Shown piece after piece: positions 1 through 7,545 of a stretch of DNA of 29,412 nucleotides. Within the stretch, counting starts at the first letter, position 1, and the number at the start of each line of letters is the position of its first letter. Where the stretch lies: positions 1-29,412 of the forward strand of contig NZ_CALAOH010000170.1 of assembly GCF_937926365.1 (NCBI RefSeq). The letters are read 5' to 3'. The DNA is from an uncultured Azohydromonas sp. GTDB taxonomy: Bacteria; Pseudomonadota; Gammaproteobacteria; Burkholderiales; Burkholderiaceae_C. A program made the translations under genes and the position numbers. Under the pieces are notes generated by a model that was not told the DNA's origin, ran no database searches, and saw only the letters and a program-made list of their open reading frames with translations.

Positions 1-948
1 CGGCGCGCCGCCGCGCACGCCGGGCCGGCGCGGTGGCGCGACGCGCGCACCCTCATGGGCACGCAGGTGGACATCGCCGTGCAGTCCGCGGACGCGGCGC
101 TGCTGCGCCCGGCCGTGGACGCAGCCTTCGCGCGCATGGCCGCGCTCGCGGCCGAGATGAGCCACTACGAGCCCGCCAGCCGCGTCAGCGCCATCGGCCT
201 GGCGGCCGGGCTGCAGCCGGTGCCTATTTCGAAGGAACTATTGAGAGTCCTGGAAATGGCCCAATCCATTTCCGCGCGCAGCGGCGGCGCCTTCGACGTC
301 ACCGTGGGCAGCGTGGGGAAATGGCATTTCGATCCCCAGGCGCCGCAAATGCCGGCACCGGCCTACATATCCAGCCACCTGTCCTCCATTGGGTATAGGC
401 AGTTGGTAGTGGATGCCCGCGCCGGCACCGCCTATTTGCCCCGTCGCGGCATGCGGCTGGACCTGGGGGGTATTGCCAAGCTGTATATCCTCCAGGCCGG
501 CATGGACGTATTGCGCGCCCATGGCCTGGACACGGCGCTGATCAACGGTGGTGGCGACGTGGTGGCGATGGCGCCCGCGCGGGCGTCGGCCTGGCGCGTG
601 GGCGTGCGCGATCCGCGCCAGCCCGAGCGGCTGCTGGGCGTGCTGCCGGTGCACCGGGGCTTCGTGGCTTCGTCCGGCGACTACGAGCGCTGCTTCGTGC
701 GCGACGGCCACTACTACCACCACGTGCTGGACCCGAAGACCGGCTACCCCGCGCAGGGCCCGCACGGCGTGACGCTGGTGGGCGAGACGCTGGAGTCGGT
801 CAACGGCATTGGCACCGCCGCCATGGTGCTGGGCCGGGACGCGCCGCCGCTGCTGCGGCACGGCGGCGCCGAAGCGCTGATCGCGCACCGCGACGGCAGC
901 CTGTGGACCACGCCCGGGATGCGGGCGCAACTGCAGGCGGTGGGCTGA
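1..948 (+). CDS. ApbE-like FAD:protein FMN transferase, 5'-truncated by window edge
   Basis: The frame is open from base 1. The usual ApbE opening (x-MGTQVDIAV) falls at the ATG at 55 but is preceded by in-frame residues ending RDARTL, so the real start probably lies upstream. The family transfers FMN from FAD to a Thr of periplasmic or membrane flavoproteins, with Mg2+. Visible family motifs are DLGGIAK (about 460-480), INGGGDVVAM (541-570), SGDYERCF, YYHHVLDPKTGYPA (712-750) and a C-terminal GTAAMVLG. Two usually conserved positions differ. AKG reads AKL (481-483 CTG), and the Asp of the usual DAL-x-T metal motif is Asn (802-804 AAC; NGIGT). The enzyme may therefore be altered or inactive. 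The next genes are DUF2946-like and TonB-receptor genes, a setting where ApbE often serves a flavin-dependent metal reductase. Family call is firm; activity is uncertain. Confidence 0.85.
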   Translation, partial: RRAAAHAGPARWRDARTLMGTQVDIAVQSADAALLRPAVDAAFARMAALAAEMSHYEPASRVSAIGLAAGLQPVPISKELLRVLEMAQSISARSGGAFDVTVGSVGKWHFDPQAPQMPAPAYISSHLSSIGYRQLVVDARAGTAYLPRRGMRLDLGGIAKLYILQAGMDVLRAHGLDTALINGGGDVVAMAPARASAWRVGVRDPRQPERLLGVLPVHRGFVASSGDYERCFVRDGHYYHHVLDPKTGYPAQGPHGVTLVGETLESVNGIGTAAMVLGRDAPPLLRHGGAEALIAHRDGSLWTTPGMRAQLQAVG

Positions 949-982
949 AATCCGCGTCCAGCGCTTGCGCCACTGCCTTGCC

Positions 983-1447
983 ATGAACCCGGCGCAACGC
1001 ACGAGCCACCCACGCCGGGCCCGGGGCCTGGCGCGCTGGATCGTGCAGCTCGCGATCCTGGCGCTGCTGCTCAAGGCCGCGGTGCCCCTGCTGGCCAGCG
1101 CCGCGGCGCGGCTGCAGGGCGTGGCGGTGGGGCAGGTGTGCGAGCTGTACGGCGTCGCGCCGGCGCTGCTGAAGGTGCAGCCGCCGCACGCCAGCCATGC
1201 CGCCCATGCCGAGGCGGCGGAGCCGGCCTCGCACGAGCCGGGCGCCGAGGCCGCGCACCGCGGCGACCATTGCGCGCTGGCGGCCTTGGCGGCGCTGGCA
1301 CCGCAGGCCCTTGAGGCCGCAACCGCCTTGGCCTTCGAGCCATGGCAGAGCAGGGCACCCGTGCGCCCGGCATCCACCACGCCCAGGGACGCCAGCGCGG
1401 CCTGGGCGGCACGGCTCAAGCACGGGCCACCGGTGGGGTGGCACTGA
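983..1447 (+). CDS. DUF2946-like small exported or membrane protein
   Basis: This encodes about 154 aa starting at the ATG at 983; a TTG at 965 is an alternative and neither has a clear ribosome binding site. An N-terminal basic stretch is followed by a hydrophobic segment (WIVQLAILALLLKAAVPLL, about residues 17-35). A His/Ala/Glu-rich linker and a GDHCALAALAALAP stretch come next. This layout resembles the DUF2946 proteins found beside TonB receptors for copper and related metals. Those usually carry an HC-x-x-C motif; here the second Cys is Ala, and the other Cys lies in VGQVCELYG. The His-rich linker suggests metal contact, but that is inference. It sits between the ApbE-like gene and the TonB receptor on the same strand, so it is probably part of the same uptake locus. 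Function is unknown. Confidence 0.6.
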   Translation: MNPAQRTSHPRRARGLARWIVQLAILALLLKAAVPLLASAAARLQGVAVGQVCELYGVAPALLKVQPPHASHAAHAEAAEPASHEPGAEAAHRGDHCALAALAALAPQALEAATALAFEPWQSRAPVRPASTTPRDASAAWAARLKHGPPVGWH

Positions 1448-1600
1448 CGCTTCCCGGGCCTTGACGCCCGCCCCTCGAAGGCGCGGCGGCCCGGGCTCCC
1501 GCGTGCCCCGTCGCGAGACGGCGCGCACGCATGCCGAGCTTTCCCTGCTCCTTGCCACGCTGCGGGCCACGGTCCGCGGGCGTGACGTGCTGTTCCTCCC

Positions 1601-3763
1601 ATGAAGTTCCGTTCCTTCAAGCCCACGCCCACCCCCCTGGCGCTGGCCCTCCTCAGCCTCTGTGCCGGCGCGTGGGCGCAGTCCGAGGCCCCCGTCACTG
1701 TCGCTGCTGCCGCCGCCGAGGCGGAACCGGTCTCGTCCCAGGTCAGCGTCACCGGCACCCGCGAGAAAGCCCGGCTGGCCGAGACGCCGGCCTCGGTGGG
1801 CGTGATCCGCGAGCGCGACATCCGCCTCACGGCGCCCGCGCACCCGCAGCAGCTCCTGGGGCAGGTGCCGGGCGTGGCCATCGCGGTCACCAACGGCGAG
1901 GGGCACAGCACCGCCATCCGCCAGCCCTTCACCACCGGCCCGCTGTATCTGTACCTGGAGGACGGCATCCCGACCCGGGCCACCGGCTTCTTCAACCACA
2001 ACGCGCTGTACGAGGTGGACATCCCGGACGCCGCGGGCGTGGAGGTGGTGCGCGGGCCCAACACGGCGCTGTACGGCTCCGACGCCATCGGTGGCACGGT
2101 CAACGTGCTCACCCGCCCGCCCGCGATGGACCCCGGCGTCTCCGCCACCGGCGAGCTGGGCAGCTTCGGCTGGCGCCGCCTGCTGCTGGAGGGCAACACG
2201 CCCACCGGCGGCGACGCCGCGCTGCGCGCCGGCGCCAACCTCACGCACAGCGGCGGCTGGCGCGACGGCACGGCCTACGACCGCCAGAGCGTGAGCCTGC
2301 GCTGGGACGCCGGCACGGCCGGCGGCACGCAGTTCAAGACCATCCTGGGCGCCACGCGCATCGACCAGCAGACGGGCGCCAACTCGCCGCTCACCCACGG
2401 CGATTACCTGAACGACCCGACCAAGAACAACATGGCCATCGCCTTCCGCAAGGTCGATGCGCTGCGCCTGTCCACGCAGGCCGAGCACGAGAGCGGCGGC
2501 GCGCTGTTCACGCTCACGCCCTACCTGCGCCACAACGCCATGGAGCTCAACGGCAGCTTCAACCTGAGCTCGGACCCGCGCATCGAGGCCACGCGCGTGA
2601 CCTCGCTGGGGCTGCTGGCGAAGTGGCGGCAGGACTTCGGCGGCCCGATGCGCCCGCGGTTGATCGCCGGGCTGGACCTGGACCACAGCCGGGGCTCGCA
2701 CGCCGAGGACAGCCTGAACCTCACCAAGGCCGGCTTCGGGGCCGACACGGCCTACACCGGCTACACGCTGGGCAGCCGCATCTACGACTACGACGTGCGC
2801 ATCCACGGCGCTTCGCCCTACGTGCACGGCGAGATCTCGCCCACGTCCGCGCTGCGCCTGAGCGCCGGGCTGCGCTACGACGCCATGCGCTACCGCATGA
2901 GCAACAACCTGGGCGCGGCCACCACGGCCGCCGGAACGCGCCTGTATGCCCAGACGCCGGCGGCGAGCGTGGACTACACGCACCTCAGCCCCAAGCTCGG
3001 CGCCACCTACGCGCTGGCCCCGAACGCCAGCCTGTACGCCTCCTACAACCACGGCTTCCGCGCGCCGTCGGAGGGCCAGCTCTTCCGCGCCGGCAGCGCC
3101 ACGGCGGCCGGCGATGCGCAGGCCAAGGCGCGGTCCGCGCTGGGGCTGCAGCCGATCAAGGCCAGCCAGTTCGAGCTGGGCCTGCGCGGCGACGCCGGCG
3201 GTTGGGGCTACGACGTGGCGGCCTACGAACTGGTCAAGCGCGACGACCTCGTGAGCCAGCGGGACCTCGCCACCAACGTGACGACCACCGTGAACGCCGG
3301 CAAGACGCGGCACCGCGGCATCGAGCTGGGGCTGCACAAGGGCTTTGCGGCCGGCTGGCGCCTGGACACCGCGCTGTCCTATGCCCGGCACACCTACGTG
3401 GACTGGGTGAGCAGCGGCGGCGACTTCTCCGGCAAGGAGATGGAAAGCGCGCCGCGCGTCATGGCCAACACGCGCCTGACGTGGGCACCGCGCGACGGCA
3501 GCACGGTGCAGCTCGAATGGGTGCGCCTGGGGTCCTACTGGCTGGAGGCCAGCAACTCGCCGGTCTACGGCAAGTACCCGGGGCACAACGTGTTCAACCT
3601 GCGCGTGCGGCAGAGCCTGCCGGGCGGCGTGACGCTGTTCGGCCGCGTCATGAACCTGGCCGACAAGCGCCATGCCGACAGCGCCGGGGTGATCTCGAAC
3701 ACGCCGGTGTTCTCACCGGCGCTGCCGCGCACCTTCGTCGCGGGCGTGGAGGCGGCGTGGTGA
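1601..3763 (+). CDS. TonB-dependent outer-membrane receptor
   Basis: A 720-aa outer-membrane receptor. Residues 1-26 form a signal peptide ending AWA, and a TonB-box-like segment (QVSVTGTR) lies at about 47-54. The plug domain spans about 60-165, with the typical DGIPTR, GVEVVRGPNTALYGSDAIGG and VNVLTR blocks. The rest is a beta barrel with many aromatic strand ends, finishing in a terminal Trp (AGVEAAW), as expected for outer-membrane proteins. The family imports siderophores, metal chelates, haem or cobalamin using TonB-ExbBD energy. The substrate cannot be read from sequence; the DUF2946-like, ApbE-like and thioredoxin neighbours suggest a redox-active metal such as copper or iron. I found no Fur box or cobalamin riboswitch in the 153 bases upstream. 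The stop codon overlaps a possible GTG start of the next gene, indicating an operon. Confidence 0.9.
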   Translation: MKFRSFKPTPTPLALALLSLCAGAWAQSEAPVTVAAAAAEAEPVSSQVSVTGTREKARLAETPASVGVIRERDIRLTAPAHPQQLLGQVPGVAIAVTNGEGHSTAIRQPFTTGPLYLYLEDGIPTRATGFFNHNALYEVDIPDAAGVEVVRGPNTALYGSDAIGGTVNVLTRPPAMDPGVSATGELGSFGWRRLLLEGNTPTGGDAALRAGANLTHSGGWRDGTAYDRQSVSLRWDAGTAGGTQFKTILGATRIDQQTGANSPLTHGDYLNDPTKNNMAIAFRKVDALRLSTQAEHESGGALFTLTPYLRHNAMELNGSFNLSSDPRIEATRVTSLGLLAKWRQDFGGPMRPRLIAGLDLDHSRGSHAEDSLNLTKAGFGADTAYTGYTLGSRIYDYDVRIHGASPYVHGEISPTSALRLSAGLRYDAMRYRMSNNLGAATTAAGTRLYAQTPAASVDYTHLSPKLGATYALAPNASLYASYNHGFRAPSEGQLFRAGSATAAGDAQAKARSALGLQPIKASQFELGLRGDAGGWGYDVAAYELVKRDDLVSQRDLATNVTTTVNAGKTRHRGIELGLHKGFAAGWRLDTALSYARHTYVDWVSSGGDFSGKEMESAPRVMANTRLTWAPRDGSTVQLEWVRLGSYWLEASNSPVYGKYPGHNVFNLRVRQSLPGGVTLFGRVMNLADKRHADSAGVISNTPVFSPALPRTFVAGVEAAW

Positions 3764-3777
3764 GGCCGGGCCGCGCG

Positions 3778-4998
3778 ATGGGACGGCGGGCGCTGTGCGC
3801 CTGGACGGGCGCGCTGCTGCTGGGCGCCGGGGCACCGGCACCGGCGCAGCCGGCGGACTTGGCTGGCCGGGCGGATCACGCGGGCCACAGGGGACAGATG
3901 GGCCGCCATAAACCGCAGCTGGCGATCGGCGCCGCCTTTTCTCCTTCGGGCGAGCTGTGGATCGTCGGCCTGGACGAGCAGGCGCGGCTGTTCACCCGCA
4001 GCAGCGCCGATGCGGGCCGGAGCTGGTCCGCGCCGCGCGTGCTGGACACGGCGGGCGACACCGTGGCGGCCGAGGGGGAGAGCAGCCCCAAGATCGCCTT
4101 CGGACCCGAGGGCCGCGCCGTCATCACCTACACCCAGCCGCTGGACAAGCCGTACACGGGGCGCATCCGCATGCTGCGCTCGGCCGACGGCGGGCGCAGC
4201 TTCTCCGCACCCTTCACCGTGCACCGCGACCAGCAGGTGATCACGCACCGCTTCGACGCGGTGGCCTTCGACGCCAAGGGCACGCTGCATACGCTGTGGA
4301 TCGACAAGCGCGATGCCGAGGCCAGCCACGCGGCCGGGCGCAAGGACTACCGCGGCGCGGCGATCTACCGCAACGCCTCCACCGACGGCGGGCGGAGCTT
4401 CGGGCCAGACATGAAGGTGGCCGACCACAGTTGCGAGTGCTGCCGGATTGCGCTGGCGCCCGCGCCCGACGGCGGCATGGCCGCGCTGTGGCGCCACGTG
4501 TTCGAGCCCAACCAGCGCGACCACGCCTTCGCGAGCCTCGGCGGCACGGCGCAGCGCACGCAGCCCGTGCGTGCGACGCGGGACGGCTGGGCCATCGATG
4601 CCTGCCCGCACCACGGGCCGGGGCTGGCGCCGGCGGGGCAGGGCTATCACGCCGTGTGGTTCGGCGAGCGCGCCGGCGTGGCGGGCGTGCGCTACGGCCG
4701 GCTCACGGCCGAGGGCACGCCGCGGGGCGAGCCGCGGCTGCTGCCCGATGCGCAGGCCGAGCATGCCGACGTGCGCAGCGCGGGGCGGCACGTGGCCATC
4801 ACCTGGCGCGGCTTCGACGGCGAGGCGTTCCGGTGGCGGGCCTGGGTTTCGGCCGACGAGGGCCGCAGCTTCAGCCTGCGCGAGCTGGGCTGCAGTGGCG
4901 GCGACAGCGACCACCCGCGCCTGGCCCAGCATGGACAACGCATCGTGGCGCTGTGGCGCACGGCGGAAGGAGTGAAGGTTGAAACGCTTGTTCCTTGA
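3778..4998 (+). CDS. Secreted BNR/Asp-box repeat (sialidase-fold) protein with CECC motif
   Basis: About 406 aa from the ATG at 3778; an in-frame GTG at 3760 overlaps the receptor stop and is an alternative start. A signal peptide (CAWTGALLLGAGAPAPAQ) leads into a beta-propeller-like region. It has at least four Asp-box repeats, recognisable as S-x-D-x-G-R-S-W/F: SSADAGRSW, SADGGRSF, STDGGRSF and SADEGRSF. Asp-boxes occur in sialidases but also in many non-enzymatic propellers, and I see no convincing sialidase Arg triad, so I do not call it a sialidase. A DHSCECCR motif lies at residues 216-223, between repeats. Clustered cysteines in an exported protein, next to a TonB receptor and an exported thioredoxin, suggest metal binding or redox handling. 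The 3' end overlaps the next gene by 20 bases. Confidence 0.75.
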   Translation: MGRRALCAWTGALLLGAGAPAPAQPADLAGRADHAGHRGQMGRHKPQLAIGAAFSPSGELWIVGLDEQARLFTRSSADAGRSWSAPRVLDTAGDTVAAEGESSPKIAFGPEGRAVITYTQPLDKPYTGRIRMLRSADGGRSFSAPFTVHRDQQVITHRFDAVAFDAKGTLHTLWIDKRDAEASHAAGRKDYRGAAIYRNASTDGGRSFGPDMKVADHSCECCRIALAPAPDGGMAALWRHVFEPNQRDHAFASLGGTAQRTQPVRATRDGWAIDACPHHGPGLAPAGQGYHAVWFGERAGVAGVRYGRLTAEGTPRGEPRLLPDAQAEHADVRSAGRHVAITWRGFDGEAFRWRAWVSADEGRSFSLRELGCSGGDSDHPRLAQHGQRIVALWRTAEGVKVETLVP

Positions 4999-5482
4999 AG
5001 CGGCGCGCGCGCTGGGTGCCGCGCTGCTGCTGGCCTGTGCCGGCGCCCAGGCCGCGCCGGCGGCTGTCGAGGCATTCGACGCCCAGTCCTGGAAGCAGTT
5101 GCGGACCTCGCCGGGGCGGCCCACGGTGGTGGTGTTCACGGCCACCTACTGCGCCTACTGCCCGGCCGTGATCGACCAGATGGCGAGCGAGATCCGCCAG
5201 CGCAAGCTGGACGCCTCGCTGGTGGCGGTGGTGATCGACGCGGCGCCCGGCGAATCGGACCGTGCGCTGCTGGCCGACAAGCACTACCGGGGTGCCGACC
5301 GGCTGATGGCCTTCTCGGGCTCGCCGCAGGCGCTGCGCTACGCGGTGAACCCGCAGTGGCCCGGCGGCGTCACGCCCTACGTGGCCTTCCTGGGCTCGCA
5401 CGCGGGCGCGCTGTGGGTGGCCGGAAAACCTTCGGCCGCGGACGTGGAGCGCTGGCTGGCGCTGTGTTCGGGGCGGCGGTGA
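4979..5482 (+). CDS. Exported thioredoxin-fold protein (CAYC)
   Basis: A 167-aa protein starting at TTG 4979. The start is supported by a strong GGAAGGAG ribosome binding site at 4965-4972 and by the signal sequence that follows at once. The N-terminus has a hydrophobic core (ALGAALLLACAGAQA) with a possible lipobox LLAC at residues 17-20, so it may be a lipoprotein or a soluble periplasmic protein. The thioredoxin active site is C58-A-Y-C61 followed by Pro, with the cis-Pro loop at GGVTPYV. The unusual CAYC dipeptide does not settle whether it is a reductase or an oxidase. It overlaps the BNR-protein gene by 20 bases, so the two are probably translationally coupled. The natural guess is that it keeps the CECC cysteines of that protein, or the cargo metal, in the right redox state. 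Confidence 0.8.
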   Translation: MKRLFLEAARALGAALLLACAGAQAAPAAVEAFDAQSWKQLRTSPGRPTVVVFTATYCAYCPAVIDQMASEIRQRKLDASLVAVVIDAAPGESDRALLADKHYRGADRLMAFSGSPQALRYAVNPQWPGGVTPYVAFLGSHAGALWVAGKPSAADVERWLALCSGRR

Positions 5483-5519
5483 ACGCGGGGCCGGGCAAGG
5501 CGGTGCAGGGTCTGCTGCA

Positions 5520-5559
5520 GTGATGTCGGTGAGACTTAAAATATCATCACCTTCATCAC
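5520..5559 (+). promoter_or_regulatory. Promoter and candidate autoregulatory operator of the TA pair
   Basis: An AT-rich patch just upstream of the antitoxin gene contains a TAAAAT -10-like box (5537-5542). GTGATG at 5520-5525 is the inverted partner of CATCAC at 5545-5550, and CATCAC recurs at 5554-5559, 9 bases on. The arms bracket the -10 box, as expected for an antitoxin that represses its own operon. No good -35 element is visible. The functional reading is inference. Confidence 0.45.
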
Positions 5560-5572
5560 GGGAGCGGCCTCC

Positions 5573-6166
5573 ATGCAAGCAGTCGTCTCTGTGCGCCTCG
5601 ATCTCGTGGACCAGGATGGGATCGAAGACGTACGCGCGGAAGTGGAAGCCACGCTGGCGCGGCTGGCGCCTGTGGTGGTTGAGATGGTGCGGGACCGCCA
5701 CGCGGCGATCAGCAAGGAGCTGGTGAACGTTTTCCTGCAGGGCGCAACGCCGCGGGCGGTGGACCTGGCGCAAGCTCGGCTGCAGGCCCGTGCGTACAGG
5801 CAGGTCTTCGAGGGAACGGAATGGCTCTCGGCGGCCCAGATCGGCGAGTTGGCTCAATTGGGCACCGGCAACCCAACCGGCACCGTCAACCGCTGGAAGG
5901 CGCAGCGCAAGCTTTTTGCCATCCACCGCGACGGCAAGGACCACTACCCCCGCTATGGCCTGGGCCCGGACTTCCGGCCGCTTCCGCAACTGGCCGGGGT
6001 GTTGAAGGTGCTGGCCCATTACGACGGCGAGCGCCTCGCGTCCTGGTTCGAAAGTCCTTCGGGCTACCTGGACGGCCAGCGCCCGCGGGAGCTGCTGGCT
6101 TCGCAGCCTGGGCAGGTGATGGCCGCGGCCCGGGATGCGGTGGAGGCCGAGCAGGTGGCGGGTTGA
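5573..6166 (+). CDS. Xre/MbcA/ParS-type antitoxin of a RES TA system
   Basis: A 197-aa protein starting at ATG 5573. Residues about 1-80 form a helical N-terminal region. A DNA-binding-like segment follows (WLSAAQIGELAQ ... VNRWKAQRKLFAIHRDGKDHYPRY). The C-terminal part has the toxin-binding pattern WFESPSGYLDGQRPRELLASQ, characteristic of the MbcA/ParS/Xre C-terminal domain (DUF2384-like). The stop overlaps the start region of the RES-domain gene (TTGA at 6163-6166), the usual tight coupling of antitoxin and toxin. Such antitoxins neutralise the toxin by direct binding and repress their own promoter; the operator candidate lies at 5520-5559. The pair sits alone between the metal-uptake locus and the benzoate locus, as expected for a mobile small module. 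Confidence 0.8.
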   Translation: MQAVVSVRLDLVDQDGIEDVRAEVEATLARLAPVVVEMVRDRHAAISKELVNVFLQGATPRAVDLAQARLQARAYRQVFEGTEWLSAAQIGELAQLGTGNPTGTVNRWKAQRKLFAIHRDGKDHYPRYGLGPDFRPLPQLAGVLKVLAHYDGERLASWFESPSGYLDGQRPRELLASQPGQVMAAARDAVEAEQVAG

Positions 6167-6813
6167 CGCTCGCCGGGCAACTGGCCTCCGGCGCGTTGAA
6201 GGCGGAGGAGGTGGCTGTCGTGGAGCTCCAGCCGCTGGAGGTGTGGCGTGTCTATAGCCGTTCCTTCGGTGCAGCCGGCTTCAACGCGACCGGCCGCGGC
6301 AATGCCAGGTTCTCGCCGCTCAAGGGACCTGACGGCGAAGTCGTGCCCACGCTCTACGCCGGCACTACCCTGGAAGTCGCGTTGATGGAAACGGTCCTGC
6401 ACGACCTGCCGTCGCCGTCCGCGGGTTTCATCCTGACCCTGGACCCCAGGATCGAACCCCGCCGCGTCGCACGCCTGCGCACGGCGACGCCGCTGCGCCT
6501 GGCGGACTTCACCAGCCTGGGGCTGCGCAGGCTGGGGCTGCAGCGATCTGAGGTCATCGACAGCCACAAGAGCGGCTACGCGCTCACGCGGCAATTGGCT
6601 GGATGGCTTTATCGCAGCCGCCCGGACCTGCAAGGCATCTGGTGGACGTCCCGACAGGACGACCGGGCGCAGGCCCTGCTGCTGTTCGCCACCCGATTGC
6701 CGCCTGCGCCATTGGCGACCCTCGCGGCCGATGAGCGCTTCGATGAAGGCGCGCACATGGTGGCCTTGACCGGGCTGCTGGATCGCCTGGGAGCGAGCCT
6801 GCAGGTCAGCTGA
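6163..6813 (+). CDS. RES-domain toxin (probable NAD+-degrading)
   Basis: About 216 aa if started at TTG 6163, which overlaps the antitoxin stop. GTG codons at 6211 and 6220, behind a GGAGGAG at 6204-6210, are plausible alternatives. The RES family fold is recognisable from VWRVYSR, NARFSP, PTLYAGTTLEVALMET and GIWWTSRQD. These supply the conserved Arg, Arg, Tyr and Glu positions of the family's ADP-ribosyltransferase-like pocket. Characterised Res toxins deplete cellular NAD+ and cause growth arrest. The start at a weak TTG or GTG fits a toxin kept at lower level than its antitoxin. Its stop codon ends at 6813 and the convergent livF stop begins at 6814, so no room is left for a terminator between the two converging transcripts. 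Confidence 0.85.
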   Translation: MTLAGQLASGALKAEEVAVVELQPLEVWRVYSRSFGAAGFNATGRGNARFSPLKGPDGEVVPTLYAGTTLEVALMETVLHDLPSPSAGFILTLDPRIEPRRVARLRTATPLRLADFTSLGLRRLGLQRSEVIDSHKSGYALTRQLAGWLYRSRPDLQGIWWTSRQDDRAQALLLFATRLPPAPLATLAADERFDEGAHMVALTGLLDRLGASLQVS

Positions 6814-7545
6814 TCACACCCCCAGATACCGATGCAGCGCCGCCTCATCGGCGGCCAGCTCGGCCGAGGGCCCCTCCAGCACCACGCGGCCCTTTTCCAG
6901 CACCACGCAGCGGTCCGTGTGCGCCAGCACCTTCTTGAAGTTGCGGTCCACCACCAGCGAGGCGATGCCGCTGGCGCGGACCAGGCCGATGACGCGCCAG
7001 ATCTCGGCCACCACCAGCGGCGCCAGGCCCTCGGTGGCCTCGTCCAGGATCATCAGGTCGGGGTTGGTCATCAGCGCGCGGCCGATGGCCATCATCTGCT
7101 GCTCGCCGCCGGAGAGCTGCCCGCCGCCATGGTCCAGCCGCTCCGCCAGGCGCGGGAAGGTTTCCAGCACGCGCTCGAAGGTCCAGTCGCGCTGGCCCCG
7201 GGTGCCGGCCCGCGCGGCCATGACGAGGTTCTCCCGCACGCTCAGGTTCGGAAACACCCCGCGCCCTTCGGGCACGTAGCCGATGCCCAGCCGCACGATG
7301 CGCTCGGGCGGCTGCCCGGTCATGTCCTTGCCCGTCATGCTCACGCGCCCGCCCGTGGCCCGGATCTGGCCCAGCAGCGTGCGGATGAAGGTGGTCTTGC
7401 CCATGCCGTTGCGGCCCAGCAGCCCCACGGCCTCGCCACGCGCGATGCGCAGCGACACGCCCTGCAGCACGTGGCTCTGGCCGTAGTGGGCATGCAGCTC
7501 GGTGGCCCGCAGCAGGTCGTCGGTGTCGTTCAGCACGGCGCTCAT
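6814..7545 (-). CDS. livF: Branched-chain-amino-acid-type ABC transporter ATPase (LivF family)
   Basis: A 243-aa ABC ATPase. Walker A is GRNGMGKT at residues 44-51, the signature is LSGGEQQM, and Walker B is LMILDEATEGLAP. The C-terminal VVLEGPSAEL and short length are typical of LivF. Its ATG overlaps the stop of the livG-type gene by one base (TGATG), so it is the last gene of the minus-strand transporter operon. LivF and LivG form the ATPase heterodimer of HAAT-family importers. Because the operon contains benzoate-CoA ligase and faces the box genes, the likely cargo is benzoate or another aromatic acid rather than leucine. That substrate call is contextual only. Confidence 0.92.
   Translation of the reverse strand: MSAVLNDTDDLLRATELHAHYGQSHVLQGVSLRIARGEAVGLLGRNGMGKTTFIRTLLGQIRATGGRVSMTGKDMTGQPPERIVRLGIGYVPEGRGVFPNLSVRENLVMAARAGTRGQRDWTFERVLETFPRLAERLDHGGGQLSGGEQQMMAIGRALMTNPDLMILDEATEGLAPLVVAEIWRVIGLVRASGIASLVVDRNFKKVLAHTDRCVVLEKGRVVLEGPSAELAADEAALHRYLGV

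Noticed and set aside
1448..1600. Search for a cobalamin riboswitch or Fur box before the TonB receptor
   Set aside because: Only 153 bases are available and neither a B12-box-like block nor a GATAATGATAATCATTATC-like palindrome is present.
800..3673. Very long open frame on the minus strand, antisense to the TonB receptor region
   Set aside because: It is Arg/Val/Ala/Gly-rich with no domain pattern and mirrors the codon bias of the plus-strand genes, a usual artefact in GC-rich DNA.
1531..3756. Long plus-strand open frame in another phase across the TonB receptor
   Set aside because: The translation is low-complexity Arg/Pro/His/Gly before 3757, and only the part from 3757 on (the BNR protein) has a recognisable family.
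3778..4998. Calling the Asp-box protein a true exo-alpha-sialidase
   Set aside because: Asp-boxes are structural, and the Arg triad and other sialidase catalytic residues are not evident; context points to metal uptake.
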